Shown in pieces: positions 20,546 to 29,489 of a DNA stretch of 64,000 nt (positions within the stretch are counted from its first letter, which is position 1; the number at the start of each line of letters is the position of its first letter). The stretch is from an uncultured Pirellulaceae bacterium. GTDB taxonomy: Bacteria > Planctomycetota > Planctomycetia > Pirellulales > Pirellulaceae. A program made the translations under genes and the position numbers. The stretch is from assembly GCA_938084685.1 (NCBI GenBank), contig CALKGE010000003.1, positions 285,259 through 349,258 on the forward strand, in the 5' to 3' direction. The notes beneath the pieces are model-generated. The model did not search any database. It was not told the DNA's origin and was given only the letters and a program-made list of their open reading frames with translations.

Positions 20546-21610
20546 TCATCCCGCGGGTCCTAATTGGATTCGCCGGCCTTCCTGGGATGCCTGTAGAATG
20601 GTGTCGACGATCTTGACTGTAGATAACATGGAAGACGTCGTATTGCGGCATTGTTCCACTTCACCGCGCATCATTGCCAGCCAGTCCTTTAGTAATGCCA
20701 CTCCCGGCAATCCTCCGTATCCCGGCGTACTGTCTACCGGTGCGTCATAGGTTTCTTCCATCGCATACCATTGAGGTTGCGGGCCGTGGATTTCAAGTGA
20801 ACCCGCCGTATTGGGCCGGGACGGATCCCAGTGGACCCAGCGCTGACTGCCGCGAATGGTCCAGTGGACCTCGCCAGCCCAGCGGGGAATCCAGTAGCCC
20901 CCAATCAGAGTCGCAATCGCGCCAGATTCCAGGTCTAATATCGCCGTTCCGCCATCTTCGACATCGACCTCGGTGGCCGAGAAGTTTCCTACACGGCTGG
21001 TCACGGCTGTTACCGTTTGACCGGAAATATATTGCAGCAGATCTATGTGGTGACAGTGAAGCCAGCTGAAGAATCCTGCATAGCTTTCTTCTACGTCGAA
21101 TAGATAATGAGCCGGGCCTCGGCGGTTGACGTCACTGGTGGCATAGACAGATTCCAGGCTGATGAGCTTGCCAAAACGTCCTTCATCAATCATCCGTTTG
21201 AGTCGATTGGCGCAGTCGTCGTAACGCCACATATAGCCTGTTTGAAAGGCGACGCCGGCATCATCAACGGCCTGCTTGATACGTTCAGCATCTTCGGTAC
21301 GGCCAGCCACTGGTTTTTCGGCCAGGATGTGTTTCCCGGCAGCCGCTAGTTCTTCGATGATATTCGCTGAATGGCGATTGCTGACGGCAACAATCGCAGC
21401 ATCAAATTGCTCGCTCTGCAACAATTCACTTACCGAATCGTATCGAGGAAGCTCCGAGTATCTTTCTTCCAGACTGGTAATACCACCATCAAAATGTGGG
21501 ACCAGTGCCGAGAGTTGAATCTGGTCCTCGACATTGACCAGCAGATCACGCCAACCAGCCCCATGAGGGTTGTCGACACCGATGAATGCGAGCTTAACGC
21601 GAGAAGACAT
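20546..21610 (-). CDS. Gfo/Idh/MocA-family oxidoreductase
   Basis: A 354-residue NAD(P)-dependent sugar oxidoreductase. The N-terminal Rossmann fold starts VKLAFIGVDNPHGAGW, a variant of the usual GxGxxG; the hallmark EKPVAGRTEDAERIK (about 93-107) and the substrate-domain segment ESYAGFFSWLHCHHIDLLQYI follow. The dinucleotide loop is unusual (GVDNPHG). It is 22 bases from the FAH gene and is likely co-transcribed. It would act on a sugar, cyclitol or derivative; the substrate is unknown. Confidence 0.88.
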   Translation of the reverse strand: MSSRVKLAFIGVDNPHGAGWRDLLVNVEDQIQLSALVPHFDGGITSLEERYSELPRYDSVSELLQSEQFDAAIVAVSNRHSANIIEELAAAGKHILAEKPVAGRTEDAERIKQAVDDAGVAFQTGYMWRYDDCANRLKRMIDEGRFGKLISLESVYATSDVNRRGPAHYLFDVEESYAGFFSWLHCHHIDLLQYISGQTVTAVTSRVGNFSATEVDVEDGGTAILDLESGAIATLIGGYWIPRWAGEVHWTIRGSQRWVHWDPSRPNTAGSLEIHGPQPQWYAMEETYDAPVDSTPGYGGLPGVALLKDWLAMMRGEVEQCRNTTSSMLSTVKIVDTILQASQEGRRIQLGPAG

Positions 21611-21637
21611 GATAGCAGATGGATCTTTTCTGTAAGA

Positions 21638-22933
21638 CTATTGGGCGATGTCGTAAACCATCAGCGTACCCTGGTCGCGCAAGTACAGCTTCTTGCCTGC
21701 GATGACCGGATGAGGCCAACTTTGCCCGTTCACTTCATCGGTACGGAAGCTGCCCTTGAGTTTGTAACCTGCCGGAGTTGCTTCGATCAGTGCCATGTCT
21801 CCGCTTTGGTAACGAAAGTAGAGGTGGCCGTCAGCGTACAGGATAGCGGCACTTCCAGTACCTGCTCCCCTTTCTGGACCCCAGGCATATTCGCCGGTCA
21901 TCATGTGCAGGCAGACAGGAAACCCCTGATTGTGACCATGCCCGCAGTAAATGTACTCGCCTACCAGGAGCATTCCTCCGTGGTGATTTTGCAGTTTCTT
22001 CGATTCCAGAAAGTACTTTTCCACTACCTCGAATTTTCCACCACGGTCCTGAATCTGAATCAGCGCAGCTCCTGTACCGTAACCGGTGCTGCAGAAGACG
22101 TGATCACCTTTTACGATGGGAGTGGGGATGTTGGCTGTACTGTTGGCAATCCGGTTGTAGTTCCAGAGCAGGTCTCCGGTTTCAGCATCGACGCCAATCA
22201 CTCCCCGGCCGGTCAATTGGACGTACTGTTTGCGGCCCGCGATTTTACTGATGACGATCGACGAGTAACCCGCTCCATCCTGACCACGATCTCCTATCAC
22301 GGTTAGCATTTCGGCAGACCAGAGCAATTCTCCTGATTCTTTATCCAACGCGACCATGACGGCCGAGTTGCCTCCAGGAGTACAGACCAGTTTGTTGCCG
22401 TCGACGACCGGGGATTCGGAATATCCCCAGGTGGACTCCATACGGCCTTTAAAATCGGTCGGGAAATTTCGCTGCCAGACAATAACACCGCTGGCTGCAT
22501 TGACGCAAACAAGTTCTCCCGAGTGCGTTAAGCCGTAGACCCGATTTCCATCGACCGTTGGTGTACAGTTTGGATTAGCGCCTGCCCCCATGTCTGCTTC
22601 CCACAACAATTCACCCTGCTTGGTGCTGAGGGCGAGCATTTTAGTTGTATTCCCCTTTTTACCCATGGTGTAGATTTTGCCATCAGCCACGGCCACGCTG
22701 GAGAATCCGCTTCCCAGCCCGCTGACTTTCCAGGCGAGTTCGGGACCACCTGCGGCCCATTCTTTCTGCAATCCGGATTCGGCTGAGAGTCCATCCCGGT
22801 TAGGACCTCGCCACCCGGACCAGTTTCCTTTAGCGGCTTCTTTGCGGGCAGCGGGCGAAGGTTCACCGTCTACTGCCAGAAGGGGAGTACAGAGTAATGA
22901 AAGAAATGCCAAAGTCGTGATGGTGTAGCGCAT
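21638..22933 (-). CDS. Exported PQQ-like beta-propeller repeat protein
   Basis: A 431-residue protein from ATG 22933; the longer frame would begin with TTG at 22954. The shorter start gives a clean signal peptide, MRYTITTLAFLSLLCTPLLA, then GNWSGWRGPNRDGLSAESG, the typical opening of planctomycete PQQ-like/WD-type propellers. Repeats of the pattern GKIYTMG, GELLWEADMG, GELVCVNAASGVIVWQR and GDLLWNYNR form the blades. No PQQ dehydrogenase catalytic motif is evident, so it may be a binding scaffold like BamB rather than an enzyme. It is the last gene before a catabolic run on the same strand. Confidence 0.85.
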   Translation of the reverse strand: MRYTITTLAFLSLLCTPLLAVDGEPSPAARKEAAKGNWSGWRGPNRDGLSAESGLQKEWAAGGPELAWKVSGLGSGFSSVAVADGKIYTMGKKGNTTKMLALSTKQGELLWEADMGAGANPNCTPTVDGNRVYGLTHSGELVCVNAASGVIVWQRNFPTDFKGRMESTWGYSESPVVDGNKLVCTPGGNSAVMVALDKESGELLWSAEMLTVIGDRGQDGAGYSSIVISKIAGRKQYVQLTGRGVIGVDAETGDLLWNYNRIANSTANIPTPIVKGDHVFCSTGYGTGAALIQIQDRGGKFEVVEKYFLESKKLQNHHGGMLLVGEYIYCGHGHNQGFPVCLHMMTGEYAWGPERGAGTGSAAILYADGHLYFRYQSGDMALIEATPAGYKLKGSFRTDEVNGQSWPHPVIAGKKLYLRDQGTLMVYDIAQ

Positions 22934-22979
22934 TGTCGAGGACCTGTTGAACAAACGAGAAAGGTCAAACCAGTCCGTT

Positions 22980-22985
22980 ATTATA
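22980..22985 (-). promoter_or_regulatory. Minus-strand -10 box before the propeller gene
   Basis: The minus strand reads TATAAT here, about 47 bases upstream of the preferred ATG at 22933. Eighteen bases further upstream is TTCGAT, a weak -35. The inverted repeat TTCGAT/ATCGAA (22991-23009) spans the -35 region and could be an operator. The assignment is inference from consensus only. Confidence 0.35.
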
Positions 22986-23026
22986 GTGGATTCGATCGTG
23001 ACAATCGAACGCCCAAAGGTTGTGTC

Positions 23027-23188
23027 TCAGCAAATGCCAGAGTCGCAACCATTGCCTCCGCACATGGTGTCAGGATTCATCAATCGGAGTAATTCATCAT
23101 CAGGAAACAGTTCGTGCTGAACATCTTCCGACAGAATGCCCTGTTCAACCAGCAAGGCAATAATGTTCTCACGTTCTAGTGGGCTCAT
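23027..23188 (-). CDS. Small hypothetical protein with Cys-rich tail
   Basis: From ATG at 23188 the product is 53 residues: an acidic helix-like body (MSPLERENIIALLVEQGILS...) and a tail CGGNGCDSGIC with three Cys at the very end. A TTG at 23230 would extend it by 14 residues. No strong ribosome binding site is visible. The regular amphipathic body and the Cys-Gly tail suggest a real gene, perhaps a metal-binding or modified peptide, but I do not recognise a family. Confidence 0.45.
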   Translation of the reverse strand: MSPLERENIIALLVEQGILSEDVQHELFPDDELLRLMNPDTMCGGNGCDSGIC

Positions 23189-23328
23189 GTTGTTTCTGGC
23201 GTGTTGAAAGTATTTGAATAGTCGTACCAACCGGAGCGTGTTTGCACTTAATTAAATATAACCGGGAATCTATATTTAAGGTCAGACCCGTCCTAATGAT
23301 CTCTGTGGATTAAACGTACTGACTGTTT

Positions 23329-24747
23329 ATGGCCATTGTGCAGGAACTACATCCGATGCCTGATGCTGAGGCGGTGTTTTTGCGCCTGGCGTCGCAACCC
23401 CACTGTCTGTTTCTCGACAGTGCGATGAGGCTGGAAAACCTGGGCAGGTACTCATTTGTATGTGCGGATCCCTTCAGGTATGTCGAATTAAAACCGCGCC
23501 AGAAGAATGAATTTGATGTGCTTGACGCCATCTGGCAGGAAGTGACGGCTGATGAAAAGATCGAGACAATTGATCAGTTGCCGCCATTTCAGGGAGGAGT
23601 GGCTGGTCTGTTTTCCTACGATCTGGGGTATAGCCTGGAGTCATTGCCCCCGCCTCGACAGGATGAATTTGAAGTCCCATCGCTGGCTGTTGGTTTTTAT
23701 GACGTTGTGGTGGCCTTTGATCATCATCAACAGCGTGCCTGGATAATTTCACAGGGATTGCCTGAGACCGAACCGATTGCTCGGGCCAATCGTGCCTTGG
23801 AGCGGGCAGCCTACTTCCAGCAGATTCTTTCCTCCCCCGTACCACCAGGGCCCCACACCGGTGAAGCCCGGCGATCAGAGGTTGCTGGGAATTTGACTCT
23901 GCCGGATCTGGCGACACAGTTTGAAATACGTGGAAATTTGACAAGTAATTTTTCCAGGGAACAGTATCTGGAAGCCGTGCAAAAATGCATTGACTATATC
24001 CATGCCGGTGATGTCTTCCAGGTGAATCTGAGTCAACGGTTATTGCATCCAGCAACAACCGATTCGGTCGATTTGTATATGCGGTTGCGCCATCGCAATC
24101 CCGCGACCTTCGCTGGTTATTTTGCTACCGACGAATTTGAAATTGTGAGCGCATCTCCGGAACGATTTTTGCAAGTTCGTGATTCGGTGGTAGAAGCCAG
24201 ACCTATTAAAGGGACGCGAGCGAGGATTTTGATGCCGGAAGCAGATTTGTATGCGGCCGAAGAGCTGCGACAGAGTGAAAAGGAACGAGCTGAAAATGTT
24301 ATGATTGTTGATCTGCTGCGAAATGATATCTCGCCTGTCTGCGAACCAGACAGTATTTATGTGAGCGATCTATGCAGGTTGGAAGTCTATCAATTTGTTC
24401 AGCATCTGGTGAGCGTGGTTGAAGGGCGACTACGGTCCGATAAAACACCGCTGGAGCTGATCCGGCAAGCATTTCCTGGAGGATCTATTACAGGCGCTCC
24501 GAAAGTTCGGGCGATGGAGATTATCGCCGAATTGGAACCGACTGCCCGAGGACCTTATTGTGGCAGTCTGGGCTATGTCGGATTTGACGGTACGATGGAT
24601 TTGAGTGTCCTCATTCGAACCATTACAGCTGGTAAAGGTTGGTGGCAGTTTCCAGTTGGAGGTGGAATTGTTGCTCAATCGGATCCCCTGCGCGAATATG
24701 CGGAAACCTGGGAAAAAGCGACAGGTATGTTACGGGCACTGGCCTGA
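23329..24747 (+). CDS. pabB: Aminodeoxychorismate synthase component I (PabB)
   Basis: A 472-residue chorismate-utilising enzyme. The catalytic motif reads PIKGTR with K294; in PabB this Lys is the nucleophile, whereas TrpE has Ala (PIAGT), so I call it PabB rather than anthranilate synthase. Other family motifs are ASPERFLQV, RAENVMIVDLLRND, FPGGSITGAPKVRAMEII and GGGIVAQSDP. It would make 4-amino-4-deoxychorismate for p-aminobenzoate. The amidotransferase subunit follows 26 bases downstream. Because the same neighbourhood holds DUF447, a dihydropteroate-synthase-like gene and beta-RFAP synthase, the pABA may feed methanopterin as well as folate. Confidence 0.88.
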   Translation: MAIVQELHPMPDAEAVFLRLASQPHCLFLDSAMRLENLGRYSFVCADPFRYVELKPRQKNEFDVLDAIWQEVTADEKIETIDQLPPFQGGVAGLFSYDLGYSLESLPPPRQDEFEVPSLAVGFYDVVVAFDHHQQRAWIISQGLPETEPIARANRALERAAYFQQILSSPVPPGPHTGEARRSEVAGNLTLPDLATQFEIRGNLTSNFSREQYLEAVQKCIDYIHAGDVFQVNLSQRLLHPATTDSVDLYMRLRHRNPATFAGYFATDEFEIVSASPERFLQVRDSVVEARPIKGTRARILMPEADLYAAEELRQSEKERAENVMIVDLLRNDISPVCEPDSIYVSDLCRLEVYQFVQHLVSVVEGRLRSDKTPLELIRQAFPGGSITGAPKVRAMEIIAELEPTARGPYCGSLGYVGFDGTMDLSVLIRTITAGKGWWQFPVGGGIVAQSDPLREYAETWEKATGMLRALA

Positions 24748-24773
24748 CACACAGTTTCGATGACGGTAGTGAA

Positions 24774-25436
24774 GTGATTTTACTGATTGATAACTACGAT
24801 AGCTTTGTGCAGAATCTGGGGCGTTATTTTCAACGCCTCGGCCAGACGATCCGTGTTGTTCGTAACGATGCTGTGACGATTGAACAGATTCGCGAAATGC
24901 AACCCCAGGCCATTGTGATTTCACCAGGCCCCTGTGGTCCTGATACGGCGGGTATCAGTTTGGAGGTGGTCAAGCAATTAGGGAGCGAGATACCTGTTCT
25001 CGGAGTCTGTTTGGGACACCAGGTGATCGGTCAGGCTTATGGAGCACGAATAACTCGGGCAGCCGAACCAGTACATGGGCGTTCCAGCGCGATCGAGCAT
25101 GGCGGACATGAAGTGTTCTCGACCTTGCCCAGCCCGTTCGAAGCCTGTCGTTACCATTCCCTGGTTGTTGCTGAAGATAGTTTGCCCGATTGCCTGGAAA
25201 AAACAGCCTGGCTCGAGGATGGGACGATCATGGGAGTCGCGCATGTTGAGCATCCGGTGGTCGGAATTCAGTTTCACCCCGAATCCGTGTTGACCAGCGC
25301 AGGATTTCGTTTGTTAGCGAATTATCTGGAATGGGTGGGGATCCAGGTTTCTGTGGAAATACCGTCCGCACAGGCTGAGTATGCCAGTGACCCTGGTACT
25401 CCGTTTGAATTGCCCGACAGACCTGTGACATTTTAG
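24774..25436 (+). CDS. pabA: Aminodeoxychorismate/anthranilate synthase glutamine amidotransferase (PabA)
   Basis: A 220-residue class I glutamine amidotransferase that delivers ammonia to PabB. The N-terminus ILLIDNYDSFVQNLGRYF is characteristic; the nucleophile is C79 in LGVCLGHQ and the His/Glu are in QFHPES. I start at GTG 24774 because this codon opens the conserved core; a longer reading would run back into pabB. The stop is 18 bases before the DUF447 gene, so pabB-pabA-DUF447 look like one transcript. The C-terminal 30 residues after the domain are poorly conserved in type. Confidence 0.88.
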   Translation: MILLIDNYDSFVQNLGRYFQRLGQTIRVVRNDAVTIEQIREMQPQAIVISPGPCGPDTAGISLEVVKQLGSEIPVLGVCLGHQVIGQAYGARITRAAEPVHGRSSAIEHGGHEVFSTLPSPFEACRYHSLVVAEDSLPDCLEKTAWLEDGTIMGVAHVEHPVVGIQFHPESVLTSAGFRLLANYLEWVGIQVSVEIPSAQAEYASDPGTPFELPDRPVTF

Positions 25437-25454
25437 GAGCATCGGTAACGCATT

Positions 25455-26033
25455 ATGATTCTCGAAGCCGTGGTGACTACTCGACATGAAGATGGCAGTC
25501 CAAATATATCGCCGATGGGACCTGAAGTCTGTGATTCAGGAAGCTGGACTCAGTTCGTGTTGAAACCCTACACGTCGTCACAGACTTATAAAAATCTGAA
25601 ACGGGAAGGGAAAGGGGTTTTGCACATCGTTGATGATGTCATGCTGCTGGCTTCGGCCGCTATCAATGTCTGGTCCCAGCCCCCGGCTTTCATAGACGTT
25701 CCCGAAGTGGAAGGGTTTGTGTTGGAGAATGCCTGCCAGTGGTTTGAATTTGAAGTTGCGTCGTTGGAGGATAGTGAGGAACGTACGCGGATCGATTGCC
25801 GTGTCACTCAGCAGGGAAAGTTGAAGGAGTTCTTCGGATTTAACCGGGCCAAACATGCCGTGCTGGAAGCTGCGATCCTGGCAACACGAACCAGTTTCAT
25901 TCCGGCCGGAGAAATACTCGCTCAGATGAAACAGCTTAAAGTCATCGTGGGCAAAACAGCAGGTGATCAGGAAGCACAGGCTTTTGAATTGCTGGAGCAG
26001 TTTATCGCGGCTCAGCTAAGTGGTTGCTGTTAA
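25455..26033 (+). CDS. DUF447 family protein
   Basis: A 192-residue DUF447 protein. It starts MILEAVVTTRHEDGSPNISPMGPE, the typical flavin-reductase-like split-barrel opening of this family, and contains PPAFIDVPEVEGFVLENACQWFEFEV and a C-terminal helical segment ending in CC. DUF447 genes occur in methanogens and in bacteria with H4MPT-linked C1 metabolism; no reaction has been settled that I know of. It overlaps the last bases of the convergent dihydropteroate-synthase-like gene (26030-26033). Confidence 0.8.
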   Translation: MILEAVVTTRHEDGSPNISPMGPEVCDSGSWTQFVLKPYTSSQTYKNLKREGKGVLHIVDDVMLLASAAINVWSQPPAFIDVPEVEGFVLENACQWFEFEVASLEDSEERTRIDCRVTQQGKLKEFFGFNRAKHAVLEAAILATRTSFIPAGEILAQMKQLKVIVGKTAGDQEAQAFELLEQFIAAQLSGCC

Positions 26034-27481
26034 GTGTTATCTGACGGTTTGTCAGTGCGATGGCGACTTAGCCGATGGCTCTTTTCGGCACGAGTCAGAT
26101 AGCCCCAGTCGAGTGCTTCGTCCTGCACATACTGTTTGGAAAGGGTTAGGGCTGTGAGCGCTTTAGCCATCTCGTAGCCAAGATAGAAACTGTGGGAGGC
26201 ATCGAGATTATGGGGGGGTGTTGACTGGTCTTCTCCCATGAGCAGTCGTTCAAATAACTTGAACGGATCAGTATCACTCAGATGGACCCCCGCACTTACC
26301 AGGTGGATTTCCCCCGGTCCCTGATCTTGTTCAGCATAGATGCGATAATTCGAGTCTTTGATGGCGCTAGCCAGTTTGTCGAGTGCTTCTTCACCAAAGC
26401 TTGTAACTTCCTCATCACGTAAGGTGAGCAGCCGAGTTTCCAGATGTTTCGGAGGAATGCCTTTGTTGACCGAGTGATACGCCATCTGCCTGGCGATATC
26501 ACATTCCCGCACGCTGGAACGAGCCCAGTTGATGACCTGGGTGGTGAGTACGCTGCGGATACCCAGTTCCTGACAGATTCCTATGAGCAGCATATTGATT
26601 CCGGCGCTGTCGACGTCGGTTAGTTCAGAGAGATTGCCAATGCCCATCATCATTTCTGCATCGGGATAGCGTCGTCGTACCTGGATATAACGTTCCAGGC
26701 TGGCAGCAAAGCCGCAGCCGATCGGTTCCAGGATCGGATCAATGCGGATGGGGATGCCGGCAGACGTCAGGAATTCGATGGTGTCGTCAAGGCCTCCGAG
26801 TGTAGCGAAATCATCCGGGATCACCACCACAGGGACTCCCCAGTCGACAGCAGCGTCACGATTTGAGCTGTTGACGCTGAGTACCAGGGACGCTCCGGAC
26901 CGAACGGCTGCTGCAATTTCGTCAGGGTTCAGGCTGTCTACCGAAACTTTGAATCCGGCGTCGACAAGCTCTTTAACGCACTCGCCCACCCCGGACCACG
27001 TACTGCCGGGATCGCAGCCGATATCGATGATGTCGGCGCCCGATTCTTTTAATAGCTCTGCCTGAAGCAATATTTCCGATTTAGATAATCGAGGCGCATG
27101 ATTGATTTCGCCGAGGATTTCGATGTCATAATGGCCGTAGTCGTGAGGTTGCTGGTGTCCCAGCCCGAAGTGTTGAGGTAGTTTCCGCAGGTCATGGGGT
27201 CCCGCTTCGACCGGCACGTCTACTGTCTTCTGCAGATCTTCCAGATTTTGCGCACAGTAGCCAGGTACCACGATCAAGTTGGTGCCGGAGGGGATGGTTA
27301 AATGGCGCGCGATCCAGGCTGGTGTCATCAAGGCAGCCACGGTGATTGGCATGACAGCCAGATGGTACGAGAATTCAAGCTTCTGACTCAGATGCTCCAG
27401 CACCTCTTTCAATCCATGCTCGGCCAGCCTGCCTGTTACAAACAGGATTTGCTTTCCTCGGAATTCTGAGCGATTGGACAT
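26030..27481 (-). CDS. Dihydropteroate synthase-like (DUF6513, pterin-binding) protein
   Basis: A 483-residue protein with an N-terminal DUF6513-type region (about 1-115; QILFVTGRLAEHGLKEVLE), a pterin-binding barrel (about 120-370; EILGEINHAP, ADIIDIGCDPGSTW, KVSVDSLNPDEI, IRIDPILEPIGCG, MMMGIGNLSELTDVDSAG) and a C-terminal extension. The D-I-G-C-D-P and D-P-I-L-E-P elements mirror DHPS motifs but the protein is longer than classical FolP. Such genes accompany methanopterin genes in methylotrophs and planctomycetes. It is the last gene of the minus-strand operon that begins with gltX. A direct role in pterin-pABA-ribose condensation is inferred, not shown. Confidence 0.82.
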   Translation of the reverse strand: MSNRSEFRGKQILFVTGRLAEHGLKEVLEHLSQKLEFSYHLAVMPITVAALMTPAWIARHLTIPSGTNLIVVPGYCAQNLEDLQKTVDVPVEAGPHDLRKLPQHFGLGHQQPHDYGHYDIEILGEINHAPRLSKSEILLQAELLKESGADIIDIGCDPGSTWSGVGECVKELVDAGFKVSVDSLNPDEIAAAVRSGASLVLSVNSSNRDAAVDWGVPVVVIPDDFATLGGLDDTIEFLTSAGIPIRIDPILEPIGCGFAASLERYIQVRRRYPDAEMMMGIGNLSELTDVDSAGINMLLIGICQELGIRSVLTTQVINWARSSVRECDIARQMAYHSVNKGIPPKHLETRLLTLRDEEVTSFGEEALDKLASAIKDSNYRIYAEQDQGPGEIHLVSAGVHLSDTDPFKLFERLLMGEDQSTPPHNLDASHSFYLGYEMAKALTALTLSKQYVQDEALDWGYLTRAEKSHRLSRHRTDKPSDNT

Positions 27482-27502
27482 GGCATTTGCCTGAAGTGGC
27501 CG

Positions 27503-28297
27503 TCAGGGTCCTGGTGATGACTGGGGAGGAAAAATTTTCTCGTGATTAAGGCCGCCGTTGATATACAGCGTTTGTCCTGTAATAAACGATGAGGTGGGAG
27601 CGGCAGCATAGACTGCCGTGTTGGCAACATCTTCAGGCGTTCCCCAACGCTGCATCAGTGATTCACTTCGAGCGCGTTGATCCCAGTGGGCAGGCGCGTT
27701 TGCGCCCCAGGCAGTCTGAATCCACCCGGGGGCCAGACAGTTGACACGAACATGAGGCGCCAAAGCACGTGCCAGGCTGCGCGAATATGCCATGACGGCA
27801 GCTTTGGTCGGTCCGAATAATTGACCGCTATCGCCCGACTGGCCTGCCTCGGCCTGGTCCCATCCCATATTCAGAATTACCGCATTGCCAGACTTTCCTG
27901 TCGTGGTAAGTGACTTGCTGATCAGGCGGCAGATTTCAATGGTTCCGTTGACATCCAGTTCCCAGAGTAGCGACAATTTTTCGCTGAAACTCAGGTCGGC
28001 GTTGGGAAGAGTGAGAATATCGGCTCCGGCATTGTTCACCCAGATGTTCACGGTTGCCTTCACCAGAGCCTCGTTTACGAATTCTTGCCGTTGCTGAAGG
28101 CATGTCAGGTCGGCCAGTAAGGTCGTGGTCTGGACACCATGTTTGCGGGCATGCGCGGCTGTCTCCTCCAGATCCTGCTGATTCGATCTGGCATGCAGTA
28201 TCAGATTGGCTCCCTGAGCAGCGAATGCCTCAGCGATGGCTCGGCCAATACCGGTCGACGCTCCTGTGATGACGGCAGTCTGTTCTTTTAATTGCAT
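27503..28297 (-). CDS. SDR-family oxidoreductase with Phe replacing catalytic Tyr
   Basis: A 264-residue short-chain dehydrogenase fold protein. The NAD(P) loop TGASTGIGRA (11-20), the NNAG motif (88-91) and the C-terminal TGQTLYINGG are intact. The active-site region reads LFGPTKAAV: F161 occupies the position of the catalytic Tyr in YxxxK, while K165 is kept; the usual Ser is also not obvious (ILNMGWDQ). The protein may therefore bind a nucleotide without normal dehydrogenase chemistry, or use different residues. It sits 21 bases upstream of the dihydropteroate-synthase-like gene, so a pterin-related role is possible. Confidence 0.85.
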   Translation of the reverse strand: MQLKEQTAVITGASTGIGRAIAEAFAAQGANLILHARSNQQDLEETAAHARKHGVQTTTLLADLTCLQQRQEFVNEALVKATVNIWVNNAGADILTLPNADLSFSEKLSLLWELDVNGTIEICRLISKSLTTTGKSGNAVILNMGWDQAEAGQSGDSGQLFGPTKAAVMAYSRSLARALAPHVRVNCLAPGWIQTAWGANAPAHWDQRARSESLMQRWGTPEDVANTAVYAAAPTSSFITGQTLYINGGLNHEKIFPPQSSPGP

Positions 28298-28325
28298 GGT
28301 GGTAAGGGGCTACTGAGAGGATTTG

Positions 28326-29480
28326 TCAGGTGCTGAGTTGTTCGCGAACCCAATTCATTTCCCGAGCGATTCCTGCGGCCAGATTTTCAACCTGATGTTC
28401 GGCCGGGAGCACGTTCCAGGCATACGTTTCCACTTCGTAGTGTGTCAAGTCGGGCATGGATTTGCATACTTCAAAGCATTCCAGGATATCTGACCGTGAG
28501 GTGCCGAGCAGCCCCAGGGATTCCAGGTAGACTGGGACATGGAAGTGGACACTCCAGGTATTAATGAGTTCTGCGGGATGGGTGACCGTTGCCAGAGCCA
28601 GGTCAAGGTCTTCGTAAAAGAGCGTGGACCCTTGCTGATCCTGAATACAGGTTTGGTGCAGGTAGCGAGGTTCATTGAAACTGGCCAGTTGTTCCAATGC
28701 TGCTTCCCGTTTGTCAGCCGGAAGTTCACTAAAGTTTACTCGGACAGCCGAAGAAACTTGCACTTTCCCTACCTGGATTCCCAGTTGCTGGTAGCGACGC
28801 AGGACATCGGCCTGGGATTCAAACATCACCGCGCTGTGGCAGATGTCATGGCAGATACGCAAATACCGCGTCACAATGTTGTCGTCGTCAAATGGGAGGA
28901 GGCGTTCATTAAACAGGTCGATCATGTCTTTGGCGACATCCAGAACACAGCCTGGCTCGGGTTCAATACAGACATAAATCAGTCGGCCCGTATCCTGTTC
29001 CAGTTGATGCAGGTAGCGGCAAAGTTTCAACAGCTGTTGTGATGTCTGCAGCCATTGAGGAGGCGTCATCGAGTGACGATCCCAGGCAATGGGGAGTGTT
29101 GAAATGCTGCCTTCCATGCCTGGAGGGAGCAGTCCGTGCAGCGCGTCAATCAGATGGGTGGTGTAGTTCAGGCGTTCGTCGTCAAACCAGGTCGGTTTAT
29201 AGACATCGTGCTTGACAACTTCGGAGTGAAAATCACCGAAAGGGAATCCGTTCAAGGTGAACGGGACCAGCTGCTGTTGGTCAAGCCACTGTCGCAGTGC
29301 AGTCAGTTGCGATGAGTCCTGCAGGCTGGCGGCAGCTGGTGCGGCCAACCAAAGGCCTACGCCCATGGGCGCATTTGGGGAAAACTGTTGTTTCACCGAA
29401 GATGCATACCGCAGCAGGTTATCCTGAGTTGTTTTTAAGTCGGGACCGGCATGGACATTGGTGCAGTAACCAATTTGCAT
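28326..29480 (-). CDS. EboE-like TIM-barrel protein
   Basis: A 384-residue protein that looks like EboE (metabolite traffic protein of the ebo cluster): MQIGYCTNVHAGPDL at the start, LNGFPFGDFH at about 77-86, CIEPEPGC at about 170-177 and RICHDICHSAVMFES, which together suggest a xylose-isomerase-like barrel with metal-binding His/Glu/Asp. In ebo operons it accompanies a prenyltransferase and others that move or modify a scytonemin-type or similar precursor; none of those genes is next to it here. It is 9 bases from pdxJ and 28 from the SDR. The family is likely, the job here unknown. Confidence 0.65.
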   Translation of the reverse strand: MQIGYCTNVHAGPDLKTTQDNLLRYASSVKQQFSPNAPMGVGLWLAAPAAASLQDSSQLTALRQWLDQQQLVPFTLNGFPFGDFHSEVVKHDVYKPTWFDDERLNYTTHLIDALHGLLPPGMEGSISTLPIAWDRHSMTPPQWLQTSQQLLKLCRYLHQLEQDTGRLIYVCIEPEPGCVLDVAKDMIDLFNERLLPFDDDNIVTRYLRICHDICHSAVMFESQADVLRRYQQLGIQVGKVQVSSAVRVNFSELPADKREAALEQLASFNEPRYLHQTCIQDQQGSTLFYEDLDLALATVTHPAELINTWSVHFHVPVYLESLGLLGTSRSDILECFEVCKSMPDLTHYEVETYAWNVLPAEHQVENLAAGIAREMNWVREQLST

Positions 29481-29489
29481 AGCGAAACC

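Larger units (their letters stand above)
22934..23328. other. Intergenic region with one possible small gene and a promoter-like site
   Basis: This 395-base stretch between the propeller gene and pabB holds one plausible small minus-strand gene (53 codons) and, nearer the propeller gene, an inverted repeat TTCGAT(7)ATCGAA at 22991-23009 next to a TATAAT on the minus strand. The remaining 140 bases before pabB show nothing else I can name. Confidence 0.5.
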
